From the NCBI GenBank assembly GCA_004375885.1, contig SOJG01000107.1, forward strand, positions 1 to 10,332: a stretch of DNA of 10,332 nucleotides, given 5' to 3'. This stretch comes from Dehalococcoidia bacterium (GTDB lineage: Bacteria; Chloroflexota; Dehalococcoidia; GIF9; AB-539-J10). How positions within the stretch are numbered: the stretch's first letter is position 1; each line of letters starts with the position of its first letter. A program made the translations under genes and the position numbers. Below the pieces are notes generated by a model that saw only the letters and a list, made by a program, of their open reading frames with translations, searched no databases and was not told where the DNA came from. This document shows positions 1 through 6,700 of the stretch, piece after piece.

Positions 1-501
1 TATTTGATGCCATTCGGCACTACCTAGCTTTATCCTACTTATATCTTCTAAACCTGATACGTCGGGGAGTGCTCCATGTAGAGCAATGACACCATTTGAG
101 GTGGACACTGCCAGTGGCAACTGGGAAAGAACCTCGCTATATCGCTGGCGCAGCTCGACATCCAGGCCGTCCCAGAAATCGGCAGGGTGGAAGTTGCCTG
201 CAGCATAGCCTTCGTGATTGCCCATCAGCAGGTAAAGAGAATCTGGATGCTCCATCTTTTGCCCAAGCAAGAAGTTGATGTTAGCCAGGGAAGCCGGTCC
301 CCGGTCGACATAGTCCCCGAGGAAAACTAGATTGTTGTCTGAATTGAGGTACTTGTGGATAATTCTCTCCGTGGCTTCGAGGTCACCATGAGTATCGCCA
401 ACGAAAATGGCTCTGCCAGTCTCCAGCTGTATTAGCTTTGCTTCCGAGGCAAACGTCTTCTCCGCCTCGTTGAGCAACTCTTCTATGTCTGCTCGGGTCA
501 C
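1..501 (-). CDS. PPP-family serine/threonine protein phosphatase (calcineurin-like metallophosphoesterase), partial
   Basis: This gene is cut by the left edge; 167 residues are visible and the C-terminus is missing. It should hydrolyse phosphate esters, probably phospho-Ser/Thr in proteins, using a two-metal centre in the cytoplasm. The PPP signature motifs are in order: GDTHGD at residues 35-40 (metal ligands D36 and H38), GDYVDRGP at 62-69, GNHE at 94-97, and H142 in an LHGALP motif that corresponds to the LHGG/A motif of PPP enzymes. The last motif favours the PPP family over generic metallophosphoesterases. I chose the GTG at 501 as start because GGAGAG lies 9 bases upstream and no ATG, GTG or TTG precedes it in frame back to the neighbouring gene. 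The frame itself stays open upstream, so a longer start cannot be strictly excluded. It is divergent from the deacetylase-family gene. The in vivo substrate cannot be told. Confidence 0.88.
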   Translation of the reverse strand, partial: MTRADIEELLNEAEKTFASEAKLIQLETGRAIFVGDTHGDLEATERIIHKYLNSDNNLVFLGDYVDRGPASLANINFLLGQKMEHPDSLYLLMGNHEGYAAGNFHPADFWDGLDVELRQRYSEVLSQLPLAVSTSNGVIALHGALPDVSGLEDISRIKLGSAEWHQI

Positions 502-539
502 AGGATAAGGCTCTCCTCGAAGAAATAGTGAATTTCCAC

Positions 540-569
540 AGCATAGATGTTTTCCGTGACAAAAAGCAA
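540..569 (-). promoter_or_regulatory. Weak candidate promoter for the PPP phosphatase gene
   Basis: On the minus strand TTGCTT (569-564) and TATGCT (545-540) are separated by 18 bases. Each matches the sigma-70 consensus in 4 of 6 positions. Transcription would start about 30 bases before the GTG start, leaving room for the GGAGAG ribosome binding site. This is a pattern match only. Confidence 0.25.
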
Positions 570-608
570 CTTCAACCTTGTGGGCACTGCGAGGAGCCCT
601 GCCTGCGA

Positions 609-638
609 TTGTCTTTGCCTGCCCGCTCTTGATATGAT
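609..638 (+). promoter_or_regulatory. Candidate promoter of the deacetylase-family gene, placed for a leaderless mRNA
   Basis: TTGTCT (609-614, 4 of 6 to TTGACA) and TATGAT (633-638, 5 of 6 to TATAAT) are 18 bases apart. The -10 box ends only 6 bases before the ATG at 645, so the expected transcription start falls on or next to the A of the start codon. No Shine-Dalgarno sequence exists in between, consistent with leaderless translation. Confidence 0.45.
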
Positions 639-644
639 GCCCGT

Positions 645-1682
645 ATGAAAGCGGGTCTGGTCTACGACCCCATCTATCTAGAGCATGACACAGGTGATCA
701 CGTCGAGAATTCTCGCAGACTTGTAACTGCGATGTCCCACTTGAGAGAGACTGGAGTAGAGGAGAAACTCACTCGTGTGCCGGCGCGCCCGGCTTCGATG
801 GAAGAACTGGAGATGATACATGCACCGGAGTATATCTCGTACGTTAAGGGCAAGGTGGAAAAAGGCGGTGGTTGGCTTGACCCTGATACAGTTGTGTCTC
901 CCAAGTCTTACGAAGCAGCCTCATATGCTGTCGGCGGGGGTCTGGCGGCTGTCGAAGCGGTGGTGAAAGGGAAGGTGGACAGCGCCTTTGCTCTGGTTAG
1001 ACCACCGGGACACCATGCCGTTCACGATCGAGCAATGGGCTTCTGCATTTTCAACAATGTGGCAATCGCCGCCAAATTCGCCCTGAGCAGGTTCAATCTG
1101 AAGCGAATTCTTATCGCTGATTTCGATGTGCATCACGGCAACGGGACTCAGGACGCCTTTTATGCCGACCCGGCAGTCCTTTATTTCTCCACCCACCAGT
1201 TCCCCTTTTATCCCGGAACAGGGTGGCTGAACGAAACTGGAACAGGCAAAGCGGAAGGCACTACGGTCAACTTCCCCATGGTCGCCGGCTGGGGCGATGA
1301 GGAATACTTGAGAGCTTTCGAGGAAGTTCTGGTGCCGGTTGCCCGGAGATTTCAGCCACAGCTCATCCTGGTTTCGGCTGGCTTCGACGCTCACTGGGCT
1401 GACCACCTGGCTATGATGCGGGCAAGTATCACAGGTATTGCTAGGATAACAAAGGTATTGAAGGAACTGGCCGCGGAACTGTGCCAGGGACGTCTGGTTT
1501 TCACCCTGGAGGGCGGCTATAACCTTCGGGTAGTTGCTTTTTCGCTGAAGGCTATCTTTGACGTTTTCTGTGGTGCTTCAGACATAGATGACCCATTGGG
1601 AGGAACCACGGCAAGAAAGCCCGACGGGTTTGATGAGCATATCGGGAACATCAAGCGCATACATCACCTGGAGGGATACTAA
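645..1682 (+). CDS. Histone deacetylase family / acetoin-utilization-type (AcuC-like) deacetylase
   Basis: This 345-residue protein is a zinc hydrolase that removes acetyl or other acyl groups from lysines, polyamines or small amides. It is complete for a bacterial class II-like HDAC domain. Visible motifs are RPPGHHA at 119-125 (catalytic His pair H123/H124), GFCIFNNVAIAA at 132-143, DFDVHHGNGT at 159-168 with zinc ligands D161 and H163, SAGFDAH at 244-250 with third zinc ligand D248, and EGGYN at 289-293 with the transition-state Tyr292. All catalytic residues are present, so it should be active. The ATG at 645 gives the usual N-terminus (MKAGLVYDP) with no extra residues, although there is no ribosome binding site. 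It is divergent from the PPP phosphatase and convergent with secF, so it is probably a single-gene unit. Substrate is uncertain: polyamine amidohydrolase and protein deacetylase roles both occur in this family. Confidence 0.93.
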   Translation: MKAGLVYDPIYLEHDTGDHVENSRRLVTAMSHLRETGVEEKLTRVPARPASMEELEMIHAPEYISYVKGKVEKGGGWLDPDTVVSPKSYEAASYAVGGGLAAVEAVVKGKVDSAFALVRPPGHHAVHDRAMGFCIFNNVAIAAKFALSRFNLKRILIADFDVHHGNGTQDAFYADPAVLYFSTHQFPFYPGTGWLNETGTGKAEGTTVNFPMVAGWGDEEYLRAFEEVLVPVARRFQPQLILVSAGFDAHWADHLAMMRASITGIARITKVLKELAAELCQGRLVFTLEGGYNLRVVAFSLKAIFDVFCGASDIDDPLGGTTARKPDGFDEHIGNIKRIHHLEGY

Positions 1683-1741
1683 ACCGGAATTCAAAACAAA
1701 ATGGGTTTTTGGGTACGCAGATTTGGAGTTTTGAATTGGTT
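1682..1741 (+). repeat. Inverted repeat at the 3' end of the deacetylase-family gene
   Basis: AATTCAAAAC (1688-1697) is the exact reverse complement of GTTTTGAATT (1728-1737), with a 30-base loop. The stem extends by AACC (1682-1685) against GGTT (1738-1741) with a two-base bulge. It begins on the stop codon. It could end transcription or stabilise the mRNA, but the stem is AT-rich and is not followed by a T-run, so it is not a standard intrinsic terminator. Confidence 0.4.
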
Positions 1742-1790
1742 CAGCATCTGGAGACTGGGATTTGGAGCTTAAGTATTGGGAATCGGTTTG
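1704..1790 (+). repeat. Degenerate G/T-rich short repeats (TTTGGAG / ATTGGG units)
   Basis: The convergent spacer carries repeated related words: GATTTGGAG occurs exactly at 1720-1728 and 1759-1767, with looser relatives such as GAATTGG (1734-1739), GACTGGGATTTGG (1753-1765) and TATTGGGAATCGG (1774-1786). The minus complement is C/A-rich. No gene, SD or codon structure is seen here. It looks like a decayed interspersed repeat, of unknown origin. Confidence 0.45.
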
Positions 1791-1798
1791 ATATTCCC
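1778..1798 (-). terminator. Small hairpin just after the secF stop, possible weak terminator
   Basis: GGGAAT (1778-1783) and ATTCCC (1793-1798) form a 6-bp stem with a 9-base loop, two bases beyond the secF stop codon on the minus strand. The bases after it on that strand are AATACTTAAG, not a U-tract, so any terminator role is weak. It could serve either convergent transcript. Confidence 0.25.
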
Positions 1799-1800
1799 GG

Positions 1801-2736
1801 CTAGACTGGTCTCCTAACAAAGGGCAGGAGTGTCCTCCAGTCTCGCTTTTCCCAGACGACCAGCAGCTGACTCGAGATACACAGGGAGCTGTAGGTGCCG
1901 ATGATGACGCCGAGGAGCAACACCAGGACGAAATAGTGAATGGTGGCTCCGCCAAAAAGGAGCAGAGCTAAGAGCACGAAAAGGGTGGTCAGGGCAGTAT
2001 TTAGGCATCTCGCCACCGTCTCGACGAGGCTACTGTTCACCGTCTGGGCGAAATCGGGGCTGATGTGCCTTGACATGTTTTCTCGGATGCGGTCAAAGAT
2101 GACCACGGTGTTATTGATGCTGTAGCCGACAACGGCAAGCAGTCCGGTGATAAACAGGGCATCAATCGCCACCTCGGCCAGCAGGCCCAGGAGGGAGAAG
2201 ACGCCCACTATTATGAACACGTCGTGGCTGAGAGCAACGATGGCGCAGATACCCCAGCGAAAGGGACTGGGCATGCGGCGAAACGCCCAGACAATGTAAA
2301 AAAGCATGGCCACAGCGGCTACTATCACCGCGATAAGGGCATTGGCTGCTGTTGTTACCGCCACGGTCTCCGAGACCAAATAGTAATCGACTATTTCAAC
2401 CTGGGTACCCAATTCCGTCCCGAGCCTCTCCGCCAGCGTTCCTGCCTCTTCTGATGTTATTTCCCTCGTGTAGACAATGAAATTTCCCTCACGGGCGTCT
2501 TGAATACGTGCCTTCTCGTATCCCAGCTCTGCCATCTCCTCTCGCAGCTGAGCTAATGTGACCTCCTCAGCCGGGTTGATATGGAGCATCATAGATGTGC
2601 CGCCAGTAAAATCGATTCCCAGCCGCAACGGGGCCCCCAGTTGTATCTGAGAGACAAGCAGGGAAATGATTCCTATGGCTACAAGTATCCAGGAAGCAAG
2701 GAAGAACCAGCGATTCTTACCGACAAGATCTATCAT
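1801..2736 (-). CDS. secF: Protein translocase subunit SecF
   Basis: This 311-residue inner-membrane protein is the partner of SecD in the Sec translocon accessory complex, which uses the proton motive force to help pull secreted proteins outward. The order is: TM1 at about 11-30, the periplasmic-side domain starting with GIDFTGG (40-46), then five predicted membrane helices from about 130 on. The core RND signature VGYSINNTVVIFDRIREN lies at 203-220 and GTYSSL at 280-285. Length is normal for SecF. The ATG at 2736 has GAGGAA six bases upstream, and that site overlaps the TGA of secD. The 10-base gap therefore suggests translational coupling and equal amounts of SecD and SecF. It is the last gene of the cca-secD-secF group. 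No YajC gene is in the window. Confidence 0.97.
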   Translation of the reverse strand: MIDLVGKNRWFFLASWILVAIGIISLLVSQIQLGAPLRLGIDFTGGTSMMLHINPAEEVTLAQLREEMAELGYEKARIQDAREGNFIVYTREITSEEAGTLAERLGTELGTQVEIVDYYLVSETVAVTTAANALIAVIVAAVAMLFYIVWAFRRMPSPFRWGICAIVALSHDVFIIVGVFSLLGLLAEVAIDALFITGLLAVVGYSINNTVVIFDRIRENMSRHISPDFAQTVNSSLVETVARCLNTALTTLFVLLALLLFGGATIHYFVLVLLLGVIIGTYSSLCISSQLLVVWEKRDWRTLLPFVRRPV

Positions 2737-2742
2737 CTCAGA

Positions 2743-2749
2743 TTCCTCA
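2743..2749 (-). promoter_or_regulatory. secF ribosome binding site overlapping the secD stop codon
   Basis: On the minus strand TGAGGAA holds the secD stop (TGA, 2749-2747) and the secF Shine-Dalgarno GAGGAA (2748-2743), six bases before the secF ATG. Ribosomes finishing SecD would be placed directly for SecF initiation. Confidence 0.7.
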
Positions 2750-4135
2750 TTTTGTTCGAAGCGGCATCACTCCATAGGCTGCCGGATTGTTGACCAGGTG
2801 ACTGCCTACGATCAGACGGAGAAAGGTTCGGGTGACCACGATGGCAGTGAACATGGACAAAGCCACGCCAACACCCAGGGTCACGGCAAAGCCTCTGACC
2901 ATAAGAGCACCAAGTGTACCGCCAAGCCAGATCAGGACGATACAGGCAATGAATGTGGTGATATTGCTATCTCTGATCGCTGTCCAGGCCCGGTTGAATC
3001 CGGCCTCAACGGCAGCACCGAGGCTGCGTCCGCCTCGCAGTTCCTCCTTGATGCGCTCAAAGATAAGCACGTTGGCATCCACTGCCATGCCCAGAGAGAC
3101 AATAAAGCCAGCGAGGCCAGGCAATGTGAGGGTTATGTAAGAAGAAAAAATGTTGAAGATAGCGAGAAGAAGAACGCCATAAATCCCCAGGCTAAGGCAA
3201 GCTATGAGGCCCGGCAGGCGATAGTAAAGGAGCATAAATATCAGTAGCAGCACTATCCCAATCCCTGCCGCCAAGATGCTCTTCCTGATAGAATCGGCTC
3301 CTAAGGTAGCGTCCACGGTCCTTTCGTAGAGGGGAACACCGGGTTCAAATACTCTGGCTTCTCCTTCTACCCACCTCCCCAGTGGCACCGGGATACGCCC
3401 AGTGTTGAGGAACCGTGATAGCATCTGGGCATCCGCGAGGCTGAGTCCGTCAATCTGTCCCCTTTGCTCTATCACCTCGCGGACCACCGGAGCAATGGGA
3501 CTACCGTCCTCACCGAGGAGTGGCTCGTCCCCAAGGAAGATAGCCAATGGTTTGTTGATAAGGCGCCCAGTGATCTGTCTGGAAAGCTCCTGTCCTGTTT
3601 CGTCCCATTCAAATATCAGTAGCGGGCTACGAGTCCACTCGTCTAACGTAACGTAGGTCCTTTCCACGAAATATCTGCTGCTGAGGATTAACTCCTTTAC
3701 CTCTCCATCCACGGTGACTGTCCCGGTAGCGGGAACCCACTCCTTCCTTGCCTCGTCCCACTCCCTGAACTCCAGCACCGTGACCAGTCCAATCATCTCC
3801 CTGGCCTGCTCGATGTCAGCTATGCCCGGCAATTGGATGGCAATGCTGTGTTCCCCTTCTTGTTTCTGGACCTGAACAATTGCCTCGGCTATGCCCAGAG
3901 CATTGATACGGCTTTCTAGAACCCCCTTCACACCCTCCATGATTTCATCCCGTGCGTCAGGCTCGATATCGCTGACATCAGCCTGGTAAATCAGGTAGCT
4001 GCCACCCTTCAGGTCAAGGCCAAGTCTTAGCCCATTTGGGCCAAGTAGCTTTGTGTCTATGGGCACTGCGGACCACAAAGCGAAGCCAAGCAAGGTGAGG
4101 ATTAGGACCAATAAGGCAATACTTCTCCGTCTCAA
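2747..4135 (-). CDS. secD: Protein translocase subunit SecD
   Basis: This 462-residue membrane subunit works with SecF on the outer side of the SecYEG channel. It starts with an arginine-rich end and TM1 (about 5-24), then GLDLKGG (39-45) opens the large extracytoplasmic P1 domain, including ESRINALG at 74-81 and the QLPGI segment at 101-105. Five more helices follow from about 285, with the RND core LPGLAGFIVSLGMAVDANVL at 338-357 followed by IFERIKEEL, and DSNITT at 389-394. Length fits the shorter SecD class without long P1 insertions. The start is TTG at 4135: AAAGGT lies eight bases upstream, an in-frame TAG sits three codons upstream, and the next in-frame start would cut into TM1. It follows cca by 72 bases with no clear promoter between, so co-transcription with cca is likely. 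Confidence 0.97.
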   Translation of the reverse strand: MRRRSIALLVLILTLLGFALWSAVPIDTKLLGPNGLRLGLDLKGGSYLIYQADVSDIEPDARDEIMEGVKGVLESRINALGIAEAIVQVQKQEGEHSIAIQLPGIADIEQAREMIGLVTVLEFREWDEARKEWVPATGTVTVDGEVKELILSSRYFVERTYVTLDEWTRSPLLIFEWDETGQELSRQITGRLINKPLAIFLGDEPLLGEDGSPIAPVVREVIEQRGQIDGLSLADAQMLSRFLNTGRIPVPLGRWVEGEARVFEPGVPLYERTVDATLGADSIRKSILAAGIGIVLLLIFMLLYYRLPGLIACLSLGIYGVLLLAIFNIFSSYITLTLPGLAGFIVSLGMAVDANVLIFERIKEELRGGRSLGAAVEAGFNRAWTAIRDSNITTFIACIVLIWLGGTLGALMVRGFAVTLGVGVALSMFTAIVVTRTFLRLIVGSHLVNNPAAYGVMPLRTK

Positions 4136-4207
4136 CTCAGTCTACCTTTGTGTTTTTCGGAACGCTTCTGACCGCGAAATTCCTGGAATCCAGCGAACCT
4201 TTGTTTA

Positions 4208-5767
4208 CTACTTGCTCGCAGCTAACAACTCCCTGCGAACCAGGGCCAATGCCTCCTCCCTGGTGCTTATCTCCCCGCTGGCGTGAGCCTCGTTGACCAT
4301 AGAGAGGAGTTTGCCAATCACTGGTCCTGGTGCTAGCTCAAAAGCATGTATTATATCATGGCCGTCAATCAGTTTCACTGGCAGGATCTCGGCTTGCTGC
4401 CTGTCACGCTCTGCCAGTATGTAGTTCGTCAACCGGCAATGCCCTCTCCACTCGTCGACGGATGCCAGTGGGCCACGGCTGGCCAGATAATCGGCCAGAG
4501 CCAGGAGCAGGATATCAATGCCGGCCTCGCCGGTGTCTCGAAGGTAGCGATAAACTGCGCGCTTGGTAGGAAATTCCTGGTCTCCCATCTGGACGGGGCG
4601 CAGGTGATAATAGACAAGAGTTTCCACCAGCCTTGTTTCCCGATTGCTAAATCGCAACCGCTCCAAAACGCTCGCCGCCATGGCTGCGCCTTGCTTTGTG
4701 TGGCCCAAAAACCTGGCTCTGCCTGTATCATCAAGAGACTTTGTCATCGGCTTAGCAATGTCATGCAATAGCCCGGCTAGCTTCAGTAGAACTCTATGGT
4801 TACTTCCGCTGGATACTTCCTGTGACAAGTGGGTATCTATCATGCCAGACCAGGGAGCAGTAGCCAGCATGTCGTCGTTGCCGTACTTCCAATCGCTTTC
4901 TCTAACGAGGAACTCGATGGCAGCTACAGTCTGTAAAGAGTGTTCGAAGACGTCCCAGAAGTGTGTTGTTGGTTGCTCAACTCCCTTGGCCTCTGCTAGC
5001 TCGGGGATCAGAGTTAGAAGTAAGCCAAGTTTATCTAGGTATCTCAGATGGTGAGCAGCCCGGGGCAGCGTGAGCAGGCGCAGCAACTCTTCCCTCACCC
5101 TTTCGCCGGAGACCTCGGCGATGCTCTGACAATAGCGGCGAATCAAACACTCTGTGTTTGGTTCGATGGTGAAGTCAAGCTCGGCAGCCAACCTTACGGC
5201 TCGTAGCAGCCTGGCGGCATCGGTTTCAAATACTCGCTCGCTTACGGCCCGCACTGTTTTGTCCCTTAGATCGTTCTCCCCGGAAAAGGGGTCGATGAGG
5301 CTGACGGGAAATCGCTCTGCAGCTGGAGAATCCGTCGATTTTCGCCGCCTCGCACGGGCACCTCGGCTGGCGGTGATAAACTGGCTGAGTTCGAGAGCCA
5401 TGGCATTTATGGTAAAATCGCGGCGCGCAAGATCAGACTCGATGTCTCCGGCAAGCGTAGAGAAATCAAAATGCCACTCTGGGCCACGAGATTCCTGACC
5501 AGGCCGCGCATCCTCAATCATCACTACTCTAGCTATGTCGTTGGCCTGGTCAAGAAGCACAAATCTGCCTGCCACTTCTTTGGCTATTTCCCTGGCTATC
5601 GTCGGGGCGGCACCGCCCACAGCGATATCTATGTCATTTGTTTCTCTGCCCAGAAGCCAGTCACGGATGAAGCCACCAACGATGTAGCCTTGCGTTTTCT
5701 GGGTAGCTAGGATGCGGGATATCCTGGTCAGGGTGATAAGTAGGCTGCCGCTTCTTACGGGGGACAT
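4208..5767 (-). CDS. cca: Class II CCA tRNA nucleotidyltransferase / poly(A) polymerase family protein with HD domain
   Basis: This 519-residue cytoplasmic enzyme adds CCA (or only some of these bases) to tRNA 3' ends, or possibly adenylates RNA. The nucleotidyltransferase head shows GGFIRD (31-36), the metal-binding pair D45/D47 in NDIDIAV, and RRDFTINAMAL (115-125). The template-type motif reads TDAAR (182-186) followed by LLRAVR, where most relatives have EDxxR. A C-terminal HD phosphohydrolase domain follows, with H276, HD at 335-336 and H356, which can remove 2',3'-cyclic phosphates in relatives. Residues about 132-153 are a polar, Arg-rich insertion (runs of RARRRK) between the head motifs. 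Start ATG at 5767 lies 8 bases after a perfect TATAAT and has no Shine-Dalgarno. The symbol is by family; CCA-adding versus A-adding or CC-adding cannot be decided by sight. Confidence 0.88.
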   Translation of the reverse strand: MSPVRSGSLLITLTRISRILATQKTQGYIVGGFIRDWLLGRETNDIDIAVGGAAPTIAREIAKEVAGRFVLLDQANDIARVVMIEDARPGQESRGPEWHFDFSTLAGDIESDLARRDFTINAMALELSQFITASRGARARRRKSTDSPAAERFPVSLIDPFSGENDLRDKTVRAVSERVFETDAARLLRAVRLAAELDFTIEPNTECLIRRYCQSIAEVSGERVREELLRLLTLPRAAHHLRYLDKLGLLLTLIPELAEAKGVEQPTTHFWDVFEHSLQTVAAIEFLVRESDWKYGNDDMLATAPWSGMIDTHLSQEVSSGSNHRVLLKLAGLLHDIAKPMTKSLDDTGRARFLGHTKQGAAMAASVLERLRFSNRETRLVETLVYYHLRPVQMGDQEFPTKRAVYRYLRDTGEAGIDILLLALADYLASRGPLASVDEWRGHCRLTNYILAERDRQQAEILPVKLIDGHDIIHAFELAPGPVIGKLLSMVNEAHASGEISTREEALALVRRELLAASK

Positions 5768-5775
5768 GACAGTGC

Positions 5776-5805
5776 ATTATAGTTTGCGGCAGCAGGGCCT
5801 GTAAA
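5776..5805 (-). promoter_or_regulatory. Strong sigma-70-type promoter of the cca-secD-secF group, leaderless arrangement
   Basis: On the minus strand TTTACA (5805-5800, 5 of 6 to TTGACA) and TATAAT (5781-5776, perfect) are 18 bases apart. The -10 box ends 8 bases before the cca ATG, so transcription should begin at or within about two bases of the start codon. No ribosome binding site exists there. This separates the cca group from the methyltransferase gene upstream. Confidence 0.65.
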
Positions 5806-5831
5806 GGTCTGCTGGTTATCGCAACGCAGTA

Positions 5832-6629
5832 TCATCTTTGCCTGTAAACCGGGGTGCATCTCATCAGGACCACATCTGCCAGGGAGGGGAGAGGTCGGGC
5901 TAATCTGTCTAATGTTTTCAGGATAGCATAAGAAACAGAGCACGGGAGCTTGGAAAGCAGATTACCCAGTAGGGGGAGGCCGAACAGCAGGGAGATTCCT
6001 TTTGTTTCCTTGATTTCGAAATGCTGCTTCACGAAGCTAGTCAGGGACGCGTAATCGAACTTATGGGTGTGGTCCGGCGGTAACTCCCAGAGCTTCCTCT
6101 CCTTCGATAGCGAAGGGCAAAGGAACTTGGTTACAGGGTATAGTCTCTTCCCCAAGCGGAAACCCAGGCTCTCAAAATTGGCTATGGAGATTATCATCTC
6201 TCCCCCTGGTTTGAGCACCCGGGCAATCTCCTCCATCGTTCTACCAGGGGAGAAAAAATGGTCTAACGCGCCCTTACACATGACTTTATCAAAGGAGTGC
6301 GACTTGAAAGGCAAGTCCTCCCCTATTCCCTGGGCTAAAGCTACGCGGGCCTTGCTTTCATTGAGATACTCTCTAGCCCGGCCTATCATGATACAAGAGG
6401 GCTCAAGGCCGATCACCCTGGCTCCCCTTTTCCATAATAGTGCACCGTCCACGGCCTTGCCGCAGCCGACATCAAGTATAAGCTCGTCGTGGCTGGGGTC
6501 CACTGCTTGCAGGGTCAGATGGAGCATCTGATGGAACAGAAATTCCAGGCTGGGACAGACTACGTCTGGTACGACATGGTCGTCACTCCATTCCAGGTCT
6601 ATCTTTTTGGTCCCATGGTTCTGTATCAT
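5832..6629 (-). CDS. Class I SAM-dependent methyltransferase
   Basis: This 265-residue protein has a Methyltransf_11-type Rossmann domain. Motif I is LDVGCGKAVDG (52-62), the acidic residue for the SAM ribose is E76 in GLEPS, motif II is around D114 (FDKVMCKGALDH) and motif III is RVLKPGGEMIIS (137-148). The last 60 residues are rich in hydrophobic residues and proline (LLFGLPLLGNLLSKLP, then PSLADVVLM), as in methyltransferases acting on lipids, quinones or surface sugars, but no substrate can be assigned. The start ATG at 6629 has GGAG seven bases upstream. It follows the acyl-CoA synthetase alpha gene by 71 bases on the same strand and may be its operon partner. A micro-ORF in that gap ends three bases before the ATG. 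Confidence 0.88.
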   Translation of the reverse strand: MIQNHGTKKIDLEWSDDHVVPDVVCPSLEFLFHQMLHLTLQAVDPSHDELILDVGCGKAVDGALLWKRGARVIGLEPSCIMIGRAREYLNESKARVALAQGIGEDLPFKSHSFDKVMCKGALDHFFSPGRTMEEIARVLKPGGEMIISIANFESLGFRLGKRLYPVTKFLCPSLSKERKLWELPPDHTHKFDYASLTSFVKQHFEIKETKGISLLFGLPLLGNLLSKLPCSVSYAILKTLDRLARPLPSLADVVLMRCTPVYRQR

Positions 6630-6632
6630 AGT

Positions 6633-6692
6633 TCAACTCCGGAGGCTTGTTGCACAGCCGGCCAGGTTCGCATAGGGTGCCGGCCTTTCCAT
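6633..6692 (-). other. Micro-ORF (19 codons) ending one codon before the methyltransferase start
   Basis: ATG at 6692 opens a reading frame of 19 residues, with stop TGA (6635-6633) three bases before, and in frame with, the ATG at 6629. It contains the methyltransferase Shine-Dalgarno at its end. It has no clear ribosome binding site of its own and resembles no protein I know. It may be a coupling or leader peptide, or chance. Confidence 0.15.
6657..6685. repeat. Paired GCCGGCC repeats, possible hairpin between alpha subunit and methyltransferase genes
   Basis: GCCGGCC occurs at 6657-6663 and 6679-6685. The GCCGGC core is self-complementary, so the two copies can pair into a GC stem of 6 bp with a 16-base loop, or each can act as a small dyad. 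No U-run follows on either strand, so it is more likely an mRNA processing or stability element than a terminator, if functional at all. Confidence 0.25.
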
Positions 6693-6700
6693 TGCTGGCT

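Noticed and set aside
634..648. Tiny ATG ATG CCC GTA TGA frame whose stop overlaps the deacetylase-family start (ATGA)
   Set aside because: It consists of four codons lying in the -10 box and would not be in the transcript if that promoter is used.
921..1406. 161-residue minus-strand frame inside the deacetylase-family gene
   Set aside because: Antisense to the catalytic core of the deacetylase family; the composition follows the complement of conserved codons, so it is a shadow.
2666..3247. 193-residue open frame on the plus strand inside secD/secF
   Set aside because: It lies antisense to highly conserved SecD, has a low-complexity polar composition typical of shadow frames, no family resemblance and no ribosome site.
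4136..4207. Separate promoter or terminator between cca and secD
   Set aside because: The gap has only a short TTCCAGGAA palindrome and scattered A-runs; there is no paired -35/-10 and no stem with a U-run.
4346..4771. 141-residue plus-strand frame inside cca
   Set aside because: Antisense to the HD domain of cca; no start signal and no recognisable motif.
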